DNA of 64,000 nt from NCBI GenBank assembly GCA_036417435.1, contig CM070902.1:135459886-135523885 (forward strand), read 5' to 3'. This document shows positions 1 to 11,900 of this stretch, in pieces. Positions within the stretch are counted from its first letter, which is position 1. Every line of letters starts with the position of its first letter. Position numbers and translations under genes: made by a program. This DNA comes from Inia geoffrensis. Lineage: Eukaryota > Chordata > Mammalia > Artiodactyla > Iniidae. Below the pieces are notes generated by a model, which was not told the DNA's origin, ran no database searches, and saw only the letters and a program-made list of their open reading frames with translations.

Positions 1-1765
1 GTTAATATGGTGTATCACGTTGATTGATTTTCGTATATTGAAGAATCCTTGCATTCCTGGGATAAACCCCATTTGATCATGGTATATGATTCTTTTAATG
101 TGCTGTTGGATTCTGTTTGCTAGTATTTTGTTGAGGATTTTTGCATCTATGTTCATCAGTGATATTGGCCTTTAGTTTTCTTTTTTTGTGACATCTTTGT
201 CTGGTTTTGGTATCAGAGTGTTGGTGGAATTGTAGAATGAGTTTTGGAGTGTTCCTCCCTCTGCTTTATTTTGGAAGAGTTTGAGAGGGATAAGTGTTAG
301 CTCTTCTCTAAATGTTTGATAGAATTCACCTGTGAAGCCATCTGGTCCTGGGCTTTTGTTTGTTGGAAGGTTTTTAATCACGGTTTCAATTTCAGTGCTT
401 GTGATTTGTGTGTTCATATTTTCTTTTTCTTCCTTGTTCAACCTCAGAAGGCTGTTCATTTCTATGAATTTGTCCATTTCTTCCAGGTTGTTCATTTTAT
501 TGGCATACAGTTGCTCATAGTAATCTCTCATGATCCTTTGTATTTCTGCAGTGTCAGTTTTTACTTCTCCTTTTTCATTTCTAATTTTATTGATTTGAGT
601 CTTCTCCCTCTTTTTCTTCCTAAGTCTGGCTAATGGTTTATCAGTTTTGTTTCTCTTCTCAAAGAAACAGCTTTTAGTTATATTGATGTTTGCTATCATT
701 TCCATCATTTCTTTTTCATTTATTTCTGATCTGATCTTAATCATTTATTTCCTTCTGCTAACTTTGGGGTTCTTTTGTTCTTCTTTCTCTAATTGCTTTA
801 GGTATAAGGTTAGGTTGTTTATTTGAGGTATTTCTTGTTTCTTAAGGTAGAATTATATTCCTCTAAACTTCCCTCTTAGAACTGCTTTCGCTGCATCCCA
901 TAGGTTTTGGGTTGTCCTGTTTTCATTGTCATTTGTTTCTAGGTGTTTTTTAATATCCTCTTTGATTTCTTCAGTGATCACTTCGTTATTAAGTAGTGTA
1001 TTGTTTAGCCTCCATGTGTTTGTATTTTTTACAGATTCTTTCCTGTAATTGATATATAGTCTCATAGCGTTGTGGTCCAAAAAGCTACTTGATACAATTT
1101 CAATTTTCGTAAATTTACCAAGGCTTGATTTGTGACCCAAGATATGATCTATCCTGAAGAGTGTTCCATGAGCACTTGAGAAAAATGTGTATTCTGTTGT
1201 TCTTGGATGGAATGTCCTATAGATATCTATTAAGTCCATCTTGTTTAATATATCATTTAAAGCTTGTGTTTCCTTATTTATTTTCATTTTGCATTACGTA
1301 TCCATTGGTGTAAATGGGGTGTTAAAGTTCCCTACTATGATTGTGTTACTGTTAATTTCCCCTTTTATGGCTGTTAGTATTTGCCTTTTGTATTGAGGTG
1401 CTCCTATGTTGGGTGCATAAATATTTACCATTGTTATATCTTCTTCTTGGATCAATCCCTTGATCATTATGTTGTGTCCTTCTTTATCTCTTTTAATAGT
1501 GTTTATCTTAAAGTCTACACTGTCTGATATGAGAATTGCTACTCCAGCTTTCTTTTGATTTCCATTTTCATGGAATATTATTTTCCATCCCCTCACTTTC
1601 AGTCTGTTTGTGTCCCTGGTCTGAAGTGGGTCTCTTGTAGACAGAATATATATGTGTCTAGTTTTTGTATCCATTCATCCAGTCTGTGTCTTTTGGTTTG
1701 AGCATTTAATCCATTTACATTTAAGTAATTATTGATATGTATATTCCTATTACCATTTTATTAAT
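1..1765 (-). pseudogene. L1 ORF2 remnant, endonuclease and start of reverse transcriptase (copy 1)
   Basis: This is the broken coding region of the L1 endonuclease/reverse transcriptase. Three open segments on the - strand cover it: 1294-1674 (endonuclease N-terminal part, with KKAGVAILISD), 853-1287 (endonuclease C-terminal part, with FFSSAHGTLFRIDHILGHKS) and 172-744 (linker and start of the reverse transcriptase, with [17 protein letters not shown]). Stops and frameshifts separate them. The catalytic reverse transcriptase motif lies left of the window. The reading frame is dead, and no function is expected. Confidence 0.85.
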
Positions 1766-1922
1766 TACTTTGTGTTTATTATTGTATGTCCTTTCCTTCT
1801 CTTTTGTTTCCCTCCTAGAGAAGTTCCTTTCATATTTGTTGTATAGCTGGTTTGGTGGTGCTGAATTCTCTTAGCCTTTGCTTGTCTGTAAAGCTTTAAT
1901 TTTTCCATTAAATCTGAATGAG

Positions 1923-2251
1923 GGGATTCTCTTTGGTGCAGTGGTTAGGAATCCACCTGGCAATCCAAGGGACATGGATTCAAGCCCTGGTCTGGGAATA
2001 TCCCACATGCCATGGAGCAACTAAGCCCATGCACAACGACTACTGAGGCTGCAGTCTAAAGCCTGTGATCCACAGCTACTGATGCCTTCACACCTAGATT
2101 CCATGCTCCACAGCAAGACGAACCACTGTAATGAGTAGCCCCCACTCGCCACAACTAGAGATATCCCAGGAGCAGCAACGAAGATCCAACACAGTGAAAA
2201 GTAAAAATAAATAAAAAATAAATAAATTTGTAAAAAAAAAGAAAAAAAAAC
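1923..2251 (+). mobile_element. tRNA-derived SINE (CHR/Bov-tA-like) inside L1 copy 1
   Basis: A + strand SINE starting with GGGGATTCTCTTTGGTGCAG, followed by the tRNA-like region, a central unit and an A-rich tail with AATAAA repeats. It is flanked by a 9-bp target-site duplication CTGAATGAG (1914-1922 and 2252-2260). It is more diverged than the SINE at 38726, so it is older. It interrupts the ORF1 C-terminal region of the host L1. Confidence 0.85.
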
Positions 2252-2815
2252 CTGAATGAGATCCTTGATGGGTTGAGTAATCTTGGTTATAGTTTTTTCT
2301 CCTTCATGACGTTAAATATGTCCTGCTACTCCCTTCTGGCTTGCAAAGCTTCTGCTGAATGATGAGCTGTTAACCTTATGGGCATTCCCTTATGTGTTAC
2401 TTGTTGTTTTTCCCTTGCTGCTTTTAATATTAGTTCTTTTATTTAATTTTTGATAGTTTGATTAATATGTGTCTTGGCGTGTTTCTCCTTGTATTTATCC
2501 TGTATGGGACTCTCTGTGCTTTCTGGATTTGATTAACTATTTCCTTTCCCATATTAGGGAAATATTCAACTCTAATCTCTTCAAATATTTTCTCAGTCCC
2601 TTTATTTTCCTCATCTTCTTCTGGGACCACCATAATTCGAATGTTGGTGAGTTTAATGTTGTCCCAGAGGTCTTTGAGACTGTTCTCAATTCTTTTCATT
2701 CTTTTTCTCTTTATTCTGCTCTGCAGTAGTTATTTCCTCTATTTTATCTTCCAGGTCACTTATCCATTCTTCTGGCTCAGTTATTCTGCCATTGATCCCT
2801 TGTAGAGAATTTTTT

Positions 2816-3027
2816 TTCTACTTTTTTTTTCTTTGCGGTACACAGGCCTCTCACTGTTGTGGCCTCTCCCGTTGCGGAGCACAGGCTCCGGACATGCAGA
2901 CTCAGTGGCCATGGCTCACGGGCCCAGCCGCTCCGCAGCATGTGGGATCTTCCCGGACTAGGGCACGAACCCGTGTCTCCTGCATCGGCAGATGGACTTT
3001 CAACCACTGCGCCACCAGGGAAGCCCC
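2816..3027 (-). mobile_element. CHR-type SINE inside L1 copy 1
   Basis: A - strand copy, so the poly(T) from its tail comes first and the GGGCTTCCCTGGTGG-type head is at the right end (complement at about 3010-3027). It is flanked by a direct repeat TAGAGAATTTTT (about 2803-2814 and 3028-3039). It lies in the ORF1 coiled-coil region of the host L1. It is less diverged than the SINE at 1923. Confidence 0.9.
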
Positions 3028-3267
3028 TAGAGAATTTTTAATTTCATTTATTCTGTTGCTCATCACTGTTTGTTTGCTCTTTAGTTCTTCTAAGTCCTTG
3101 TTAAACATCTCTTGTATATTCTGCATCTTATTTCCAAGATTTTGGATGCTCTTTATTATCATTATTCTGAATTGTTTTTCAGGTAGACTGCCTATTTCCT
3201 CTTCATTTGTTAGATCTGGTGGGTTTTTGCCTTGCTCCTTCATCTGTTTGTTTCTCTGTCTTCTCAT

Positions 3268-5234
3268 TTTGCTTAACTTATTGTGTTTGGGGTCTCCTTT
3301 TCACAGGCTGCAGGTTCTTAGTTCCCTTTCTTTCTGATGTCTGTCCCCAGTGGCTAAGTTTGGTTCAGTGGGTTGTGTAGGCTTCCTGGTGGAGGAGACT
3401 AGAGCCTGTGTTCTGGTGGATGAGGCTGGATCTTTTCTTTCTGGTGGGCAGGTTCACCTCTGGTGGTGTTTTGGGGGGTGTCTGTGGCCTTATTTTGATT
3501 TTAGGCAGCCTCTGTGGCAATGGATGGGGTTTAGTTCCTGTCTTGCTAGCTTTTTGGCATAGGGTGTCCTGCACTGTACCTTGCTGGTTTTTGAGTGGAG
3601 CTGGTTCTTGGTGTTGAGATGGAGTTCTCTGGGAGATTTTTGCCATTTGATATTACATGGAACTGGGAGGTTTCATGTGGACCAGTACCCTGAACTTGGT
3701 TCTCCCACCACAGTAGCACAGTCCTGATGCCAGGATGGCACACCAAGAGCCTGTCCTCCACAAGGCTCAGAATAAAAGGGAGGAAACAAAGAAAGAAAGA
3801 TAGATGAATATAAAATAAATTTTTTTAAATTATTAAAATAAAAAAGAATTATTAAGAAAAAAAATTTTTATGTAATAAAAAAAAGGACCGACAGAACCCT
3901 AGGACAAATGGTAAAAGCAAAGCTATACAGACAAAATCACAGACAGAAGCATACACTCCCAAAAAGAGAAAAAGGGGAAAAAATACATATATCATTGCTC
4001 CCAAAGTCCACCTCCTCAATCTGGGATATTTCCTTGTCTATTCAGGTATTCCACAGATGCAGGGCACATCAAGTTGACTGTGGAGATTTAATCCACTGCT
4101 CCTGAGGCTGCTGGCAGTGATTTACCTTCCTCTTCTTTGTTTGCACAGCTCCTGGGGTTCAGCTTTGGATGTGGACCCGCCTCTGGATGTAGGTCGCCTG
4201 AGGGCGTCTGTTCCTTCTCAGACCAGTGCGGGGTTAACGGAGCAGCTCCTTCTGGTGTCTGGATCACTCAGGCCAGGAGGAGGGAGGGGTATGGATGTGG
4301 GGCGATCCTGCGGCGACAAAGGCCAGCGTGATATTACACCAGCCTCAGCTGTGCCGTGTGTTCTCCCAGAAAAGTTGTCCCTGGATCATGGGACCCTGGC
4401 AGTGGCAGGCTGCACAGGCTCCCAGCAGGGGAGATATGGATAGCGACCTGTCCTTGCACACAGGCTTCTTGGTGGTGGCAGCAGCAGCCTTAGCGTCTCA
4501 TGCCCATCTCAGTGGTCTGCGCTGATAGCCGTGGCTTGCACCCATCTCTGGAGCTCCTTTAAGCGGGGCTCTTAATCCCCTCTCCTCACGCACTAGGAAG
4601 CAAAGGCAAGAAAACTTCTCTTGCCTCTTCAACAGCTCCAGACATTTTCCGGCACTGCCTCCCGCTAGCTGTGGCACACTCTCCCCCTTCAGGCTGTGTT
4701 CACACAGTGGACCCCAGTCCTCTCCCTGGGATCCAACCTCCGAAGCCCAAGCCTCAGCTCCCAGCCCCCACCCGCCCTGGCGGGTGAGCAGACAAGCCTC
4801 TTGGGCTGGTGAGTTCTGGTCGGCACCAATCCTCTGTGTGGGAATCTCTCCGCTTTGCCCTCTGCACCCGTTGCTGCGCTCTCCTCCTTTGCTCTAAAGC
4901 TTCCCCGCTCCGTCATCTGCAGTTTCCGCCTGCGAAGGGGCATCCTAGTGTGTTGAAACCTTTCGTCTTTCACAGCTCCCTCCCACTGGTGCAGGTCCCG
5001 TCCCTATTCTATTGTCTCTGCTTTTTCTTTTTTCTTTTGCCCTACCCAAAAGGCAAGAAACTCCCAGGTATGTAGGGAGTTTCTTGCCTTTTGGGAAGTC
5101 TGAGGTCTTCTGCCAGTGTTCAGTGGGTGTTCTTTAGGAGTTGTTCCACATGTAGATGTATTTCTGATGTATTTGTCCGGAGGAAAGTGATCTCTGCGTC
5201 TTAACTCTTCTGCCATCTTGAAGCTCTCTCCCCC
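3268..5234 (-). promoter_or_regulatory. L1 copy 1 5'UTR / internal promoter region
   Basis: A non-coding region upstream (on the - strand) of the ORF1 start at 3267. It contains an A-rich stretch (3780-3890), then a GC-rich part with CpGs (about 4120-5000) that stands out against the AT-rich introns. L1 5'UTRs act as internal RNA polymerase II promoters; here that is inferred from position and homology with 62028-63995 in copy 3. Short open frames in it on both strands have no protein similarity that I recognise. Confidence 0.7.
5045..5095. repeat. perfect 21-bp inverted repeat in L1 5'UTR
   Basis: The arms at 5045-5065 and 5075-5095 are perfect reverse complements, with a 9-nt loop (AGGTATGTA). 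The homologous site in L1 copy 3 (63835-63872) has the loop and the right arm but lacks the left arm, so the left arm looks like a local inverted insertion in this copy. Confidence 0.9.
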
Positions 5235-5494
5235 AAGGCAAATTTTAAAATAATTAACAAAAGGGAGTGAATTGCACTGTAAGATAGTAGAAAAACATTA
5301 TGAAGTTTCAGTAATTCAAATTCTGTGGTAATGTAAAATAGGCTTCTGGATTAATCTAAAAAAGTCAGAATTATGCCTCAGGGAAGAGTAGATGTCACAT
5401 GCTCATTTATAGAGGTGATGTCTCAAATAAATTGGGAAAAGATTTTTTTCAATAAATAATAATGAAAATATTTTTGAAAAAATTAAACTTTTAT

Positions 5495-5817
5495 AAATTT
5501 ATTTATTTATTTATGGCTGTGTTGGGTCTTTGTTGCTGCATGCAGGCTTTCTTTAGTTCTTCGTTGTGGTGCCTGGGGTTCTCATTGCGGCAGCTTCTCT
5601 TCTTGTGGAGCACAGGCTCTAGGAGTATGGCTTTCAGTAGCTGCAGCATGTGGGCCTCAGTAGCTCTGGCTTATGGGCTCTAGTGCACAGGCTCAGTAGT
5701 TGTGGCACATGGGCTTAGTTGCTCTGCAGCATGTGGGACGTCCTGGACAAGGGCTTGAACCCATGTCCCCTGCATCGGCAGGCAGATTCTTAACCATTGT
5801 ACCACCAGGAAACTCCC
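5495..5817 (-). mobile_element. tRNA-derived SINE (older CHR/Bov-tA-like)
   Basis: A - strand SINE. The tail side begins with an ATTT-rich run at 5495-5513 and the head complement (ACCACCAGGAAACTCCC) is at the right end. It is flanked by an 11-bp direct repeat TAAACTTTTAT (5484-5494 and 5818-5828). It is clearly diverged from the consensus, so it is an older insertion into the TLL1 intron. Confidence 0.85.
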
Positions 5818-6819
5818 TAAACTTTTATTTTATGTTGCATATTTTTTCTAAAGAAAGCATAAGTGATTTGTTTTTTATTTTGAAAAAGATGTCGGGTACA
5901 TAAATTGAAAATAAGAAAATGTAATAAAATAATTTTTAGAGCTATTTACATAAACTAAATCTCTTTTATAAAAATGCAAATATACATATTAAAATCAAAA
6001 TGAAGAATATTATAGCACAAATGGATAAGACAATATTGATATTATACATATATGAAGAGCTGTTATAAATTAATAAAGATTTACACCATATTAGAAAATG
6101 ACTGAAGAAGCAGAGTATTTATTGAAGTATCAGGGTAAATAGATATTTAATGAATGTATGAAATTGTTTACTCTCGTTTTTTATCAAAGTAATGCTACAA
6201 CAATGTGCTGTATTTCATTCATGAAATTGGCAAAGAATAGAATGATAATATCAAATGATGGTGAGAGTACCCAGTTCCTGGAAGTAAAATTGAGATAACA
6301 TTTCTGAAGACCTCTGCTAATCTGTGTCACATTTTGCAAAACATTTTATCCTAGAAGTTTATCCTACAGCTATTATCTGTTTATATGCAAAGATAGCTAT
6401 TTAGAAAAATGAAAAATTGAAAACAAAATAAAATTTGAAAGCTGAAAGAAAACACTGATTGATTTTTTTTAAGTACTAAATATTCTATTTTAAAAAATAT
6501 ACATAATGGCCAATGCAAAAGTGAAATGTTTATTTGATAATTTCCTTTTCAAATTATTTTTATTAGGAAGGAATAAAACATGGTATAAATGAGAAGACTG
6601 TCACTAAATTTCTCTCTCTGAAGATAATCACATGAGTTATTATTTTAAAATATCATGGCACCCGTATTACAAACTATTTTTTTTAAAAGACTGTAGTTCC
6701 TGGAACTAGAGACTATGTTTTCAAATTATTGGTAAGTTTAATAAGCAGGTTAAAAATCATAGGCATGAAAAGGTCTAATTTTTAAATTACATATGTTAGA
6801 GACAAGATTATAGAAGAAT

Positions 6820-6857
6820 ATAAGCATTGTGTTGGTATATACCAGCACAATGCTTAT
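6820..6857. repeat. 38-bp near-perfect palindrome
   Basis: The two 19-nt arms (6820-6838 and 6839-6857) are reverse complements with a single T/C difference and no loop. The right arm reads ATACCAGCACAATGCTTAT. The palindrome lies in the intron outside any repeat that I recognise. Confidence 0.85.
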
Positions 6858-6959
6858 TGCTCCCTGGTAGGTTTACAAATAGGTTTTGATTTCTTCTTCC
6901 TTTCCTTTTCTACAATAAACGTATATTATTTTATCCAGGAAAAAAAATTTTTTAAATAA

Positions 6960-7072
6960 GGGTGTTGTTGTGCAATAATGTGAATGTACTTAATGCCACA
7001 GAACTCTACACTTAAAATGGTTAATATGTTAAATTTTATGTATATTTTACCACAGTTAAAAATAATAAGATT
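6960..7072 (+). mobile_element. old L1 3'-end relic
   Basis: The sequence with AATGTGAATGTACTTAATG, then ACTTAAAATGGTTAATATG and TTTACCACAGTTAAAAA, resembles the 3' end of mammalian L1MA/L1MB-type elements in + orientation. The subfamily is not assigned. Confidence 0.6.
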
Positions 7073-8949
7073 GAAAATAAAAATAATCATAATAAGATTG
7101 TCAATGTACATGTATGTCGTCCTAGGACTGAGCTTCCTAAGGTAAAGGCAGTCCTGTTCAATCCCAGGCCGTCCTTGACATTGCACAGCAAATGCTGGGA
7201 ATATCCCAGAATATGCCTCTGGGAATGTAGCTGTACTGAGCTGACAGAAGCAAAAAATATCCATTTTTTCATTCCTTAGAATTGATTGAACTTTCAACAA
7301 GGGCATATTGCTTATGTCTTGACTAGAGTTAATATTTTTTCTTATATAGCCCATTTAAAAACTATTATTTGTCCTCTTTCATTTTGCAAAACTTTCTTTT
7401 TACAAAATCTAATGATTTACACATATGGGGTCAATTTACAATATAATATTTATATTGCCAAAGGCCACTGCTTAAATTTAGCAATTACTACGTAGAAAAA
7501 TCTTTGATTTTATTAAAATAAATGCATCTGCTGGTTTGTGAAAGAAATCTTTGTCATCAAGAATCTTACAAACATAACAAGGACAAGTCCTAGTAATATA
7601 ATAGGCAAACTGAAAAATAGCTGAAGAAAGCAAGACAGAACTTGTCATTGATTTGCAGAGAAAAGAGAGTTCAGACTTTGTTGGGAGATCCAGACATGAC
7701 TGAAGAGAGGGCAGTATTTATTTCAAACTTTGAGAGATATGAAGAGTTTCTAGAAATAGGGAAGTAGAAAGTAGGATCCCAGGTAGAATTATGTATACCA
7801 TAAATAAAGGAATACTAAAATTGGGGTACTTTGTCAGTATGCAATAGCAAGAGTCTAGGAAGAGTGGGATGAAGATTCTTTGTTTGAGATAGTGAAAGTG
7901 AGGCAGCAAAGGTAGGTTATCACATAGAATCTTTGATGCCCAGGCTTAGAAATTTATAAAGATGGATGTAAAGCTACCAATACTATGATGGGAACCCAAC
8001 TTTACAGGGATTAAAATGATCATAGAGTGTAGGATGAGTTGGAGAAGAGTTCAACTAAAAAACAAAACACATCTTGTGAAGCTCTTACATTAATTCAGAG
8101 AAGCATGGAGAGCACTGACAATGAAATAGAAGGAGGAGAACATTTTCAAGGGCATTGCAGAGTAGCTATAGAAATTGGCAACTGATTAGGTATAGGGATG
8201 GAGTAAGGATTAAGGAAAAGCAGGTATAAAAATTGTTCCTGTGAATAGTTGGTGATGACAAATAAAAATTTCAAAATCCAGATATTATCATATATACTTA
8301 AGCAGAAAAATTATTTGCATAGCCTAATCCAGCTCCTGGTCTTCACCTACCATATAATGAATGCCTGATGGAATTATGATCTGAGTCATACAACTAGTCT
8401 GTTTTAAGGCAGGAGCTTAAACCAAGGCCCCAAGCTCTCCTGCCCATTCTTCTTTAGAATTTAAACTAAGAATCCCTTATTTTAACATGTTCATTTTCCT
8501 GGAAAATTTTAATGTTTTTATGTCTCTCAGCAGAGTTGGATTAAGTAAATTGGATTAATATTTTTATTTATTTCATAACTATTTAGGATTCATATTTTTT
8601 AACATTTTTATTGGAGCAAAATTGCTTTACAATGGCGTGTTAGTTTCTGCTTTATAACAAAGTGAATCAGTTATACATATACATATGTTCCCATATCTCT
8701 TCCCTCTTGCATCTCCCTCCCTCCCACCCTCCCTATCCCACCCCTCTAGGTGGTCACAAACCACCTAGCTGATCTTCCTGTGCTACGCAGCTGCTTCCCA
8801 CTAGCTATCTGTTTTACGTTTGGTAGTGTATATAAGTCCATGCCACTCTCTCACTTTGTCATAGCTTAACCTTCCCCCTCCCCATATCGTCGTCTATTCT
8901 CTAGTAGGTCTGTGTCTTTATTCCCATCTTACCCCTAGGCTCTTCATGA

Positions 8950-11900
8950 CCTATTTTTTTCTTAGATTCCATATACATATGTTAGCATACGGCGTTTGTT
9001 TTTCTCTTTGACTTACTTCACTCTGTGTGACACACTCTAGGTCCATCCACCTCACTACAAATATCTCAATTTCATTTCTTTTTATGGCTGAGTAATATCC
9101 CATTGTATACGGTAATATCCCATTGAATTACGGTTTTCTCAGGGTATATGCCCAATAGTGGGATTGCTGGGTTGTATGGTAGTTCTATTTGCAGTTTTTT
9201 AAGGAACCTCCATGCTATTTTCCATAGTGGTTGTGTCAATTTACATTCCCACCAACAGTGCAAGAGTTTTCCCTTTTCTCCGCAACCTCTCCAGCATTTA
9301 TTGTTTGCAGATTCTCTGATGATGCCTATTCAGACAAAAGTGAGGTGATACCACAATGTAGTTTTGATTTCATTTCTCTAATGATTAGTGATGTTGGGAA
9401 TTCTTTCATGTGCTTGTTAGCAATCTGTATATCTTCTTTGGAGAAATGTCTATTTAGGTCTTCTGCCCATTTTTGGGTTGGATTGTTTGTTTTTTTGTTA
9501 TTGAGCTGCATGATCTGCTTGTAATATTGGAGATTTATTCTTTGTCAGTTGCTTCATTTGCAAATATTTCCTCTCATTTGGAGGGTTGTCTTTTGGTCTT
9601 GTTTATGGTTTCCTTCGCTGTGCAAAAGCTTTTAAGTTTCATTAGGTCCCATTTCTTTACTTTTGTTTTTATTTCCATTTCTCTAGGAGGTGAGTCAAAA
9701 AGGATCTGGCTGTGATTTATGTCATAGAGTGTTCTGCCTATGTCTTCCTCTAAGAGTTTGATAGTGTCTGGCCTTACATTTAGGTCTTTAATCCATTTTG
9801 AGTTTATTTTTGTGTATGGTGTTCCAGAGTGTTCTAATTTCATACTTTCACATGTACCAGTCCAGTTTTCCAGTAAAACTTATTGGAGACTCTGTATTTT
9901 CTCCTCTGTATATTCTTGCCTCCTTTATCAAAGATAAGGTGACCATATGTGTGTGGGTTTATCTCTGAACTTTCTATCCTGTTCCATTGATCTATATTTC
10001 TGGTTTTGTTCCAGTACCATACTCTCTTGATTACTGTAGCTTTGTAGTATAGTCTGAACTCAGGGAGCCTGATTTCTCTAGCTCCATTTTTCAGTCTCAA
10101 GATTGCTTTGGCTATTCAGAGTTTTTTGTGTTTCCACACAAATTGTGAAATTTTTTGTTCTAGTTCTGTTGAATATGCCAGTGGCAGTTTGATAGAGATT
10201 GCATTGAATCTGTAAATTGCTTTGGGTAGCAAACTCATTTTCACAATATTGATTCCTCCAATCCAAGAACATAGTATATCTCTCCATCTATTTGTATCAT
10301 CTTTAATTTCTTTCATCAGTGTCTTATAATTTTCTACATACAGGTCTTTTGCCTCCTTAGGTAGGTTTATTCCTAGATATTTTATTCTTTCTGTTGCAAT
10401 GGTAAATGGGAGTGTTTTCTTAATTTCACTTTCAGATTTTTCATCATTAGTGTATAGGAATGCAAGAGATATTGTGCATTAATTTTGTATCCTGCTACTT
10501 TACCAAATTCAATGGTTAGCTGTAATAGTTTTCTGGTAGCATCTTTAGGATTCTCTATGTATAGTACCATGTTATCTGCAAACAGTGACAGCTTTACTTC
10601 TTCTCTTCTGATTTCAATTCCTTTTATTTCTTTTTCTTCTCTGATTGCTGTGGCTAAAACTTCCAAAACTATGTTGAATAATAGTGGTGAGGGTGGACAA
10701 CCTTTTCTTCTTCCTGATCGTTGTTGGAAATGGTTTCAGTTTTTCACCACTGAGGATGATGTTGGCTGTGGGTTTGTCATATATGACCTTTATTATGTTG
10801 AGGAAAGTTCCCTATATGCCTACTTTCTGCAGGGTTTTTATCAGAAATGGGAGCTGAATTTTGTCGAAAACATTCTCTGCATCTATTGAGATGATCATAT
10901 GATTTTTCTCCTTCAATTTGTTAATATAGTGTATCACATTGATTGATTTGCATATATTGAAGAATCCTTGCATTCTTAGAATAAACCCCACGTGATCATG
11001 GTGTATGATCCTTATAATGTGCTGCTGGATTCTGTTTGCTAATATTTTGTTGAGCATTTTTGCATCTATGTTCATCAGTGATATTGGCCTGTAGTTTTCT
11101 TTCTTTGGCATCTTTATCACGTTTTGGTATCAGGGTGATGGTGGCCTCATAGAGTGGGTTTCATAGTGTTCCTCCCGCTGCTATGTTTTGGAAGAGTTTG
11201 AGCAGGATAGGTGTTAGTTCTTCTCTAAATGTTTGTTAGAACTTGCCTGTGAAGCCATCTGGCCCTGGGCTTTTGTTTGTTGCAAGATGTTTAATCACAG
11301 TTTCAATTTCAGTGCTTGTGATTGGTCTGTTCATATTTTCTATTTCTTCCTGATTCAGTCTCAGCAGGTTGTGCATTTCTAAGAATTTGTCCATTTCTTC
11401 CAAGTTGTTCTTTGTATTGGCATAGAGTTGCTTGTAGTAATCTCTCATGATCCTTTCTATTTCAGCAGTGTCAGTTCTTCTTCTTTTTCATCACTAATTG
11501 TATTGATTTGTCTTCTCCCTTTTTTTCTTGATGAGTCTAATGGTTTATCAATTTTGTTCATCTTCTCAAAGAGCCAGCTTTTAGTTTTATTGATCTTTGC
11601 TATCATTTCCTTCATTTTTCTTTCATTTATTTCTGATCTGATGTTTATGATTTCTTTCCTTCTGTTAACTTTGGGTTTTTTTGTTCTTCTTTCCCTAATT
11701 GCTTTAGGTGAAGTTTAGTTTTTTTTATTTGAGATGTTTCCTGTTTCTTAAGGTAGGATTATATTGCTATAAACTTCCTTCTTAGAACAGCTTTCACTGC
11801 ATCCTATAGGTTTTGGGTCATCATGTATCCATTGTCATTTGTTTCTAGGTATTTTTTGATTTCCTCTTTGATTTCTTCAGTGATCACTTGGTTATTAAGA

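Larger units (their letters stand above)
1828..3267 (-). pseudogene. L1 ORF1 remnant split by two SINEs (copy 1)
   Basis: The L1 RNA-binding protein ORF1p. The start codon is the CAT at 3265-3267 (MRRQRNKQMKEQ on the - strand). The N-terminal part and coiled coil (QNLGNKMQNIQEMF, with heptad-like spacing) occupy about 3030-3267, the RNA-binding part is at 2439-2699, and the C-terminal part runs to about 1828. SINEs at 2816-3027 and 1923-2251 interrupt it, and point stops are present in the C-terminal part. Functional ORF1 is therefore lost. Confidence 0.8.
1..5234 (-). mobile_element. L1 retrotransposon copy 1 (3' part outside window)
   Basis: A LINE-1 read on the - strand, antisense to TLL1. 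From right to left it has a GC-richer 5'UTR (about 3268-5234), a broken ORF1 (about 1828-3267) and a broken ORF2 (about 1765 down to base 1, where the window cuts the reverse transcriptase domain). Base 1 aligns exactly with about 59367 of L1 copy 3, so the missing 3' part is probably about 2.4 kb if complete. Two SINEs have inserted into ORF1. The 5' end near 5234 matches the ends of the other copies (a CTGCCATCTT-like motif on the + strand). The 3' target-site duplication cannot be seen. Confidence 0.93.
5829..8584 (+). other. TLL1: TLL1 intron, mostly unassigned AT-rich sequence
   Basis: An AT-rich intron. About 6180-6480 faintly resembles an old L1 3' region. A short L1 3' relic is at 6960-7072 and a palindrome at 6820-6857. 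The remainder, including 7090-8584, holds nothing I can assign; the open frames in it are short and without recognisable features. Confidence 0.6.

Noticed and set aside
4120..5000. GC-rich stretch as a CpG island promoter of a host gene
   Set aside because: The same sequence recurs in L1 copy 3 at 62930-63780, so it is the L1 5'UTR.
5045..5095. The 21-bp hairpin as a microRNA precursor or a bacterial-type terminator
   Set aside because: It lies in an L1 5'UTR, has a short stem with a 9-nt loop, and the genome is vertebrate.
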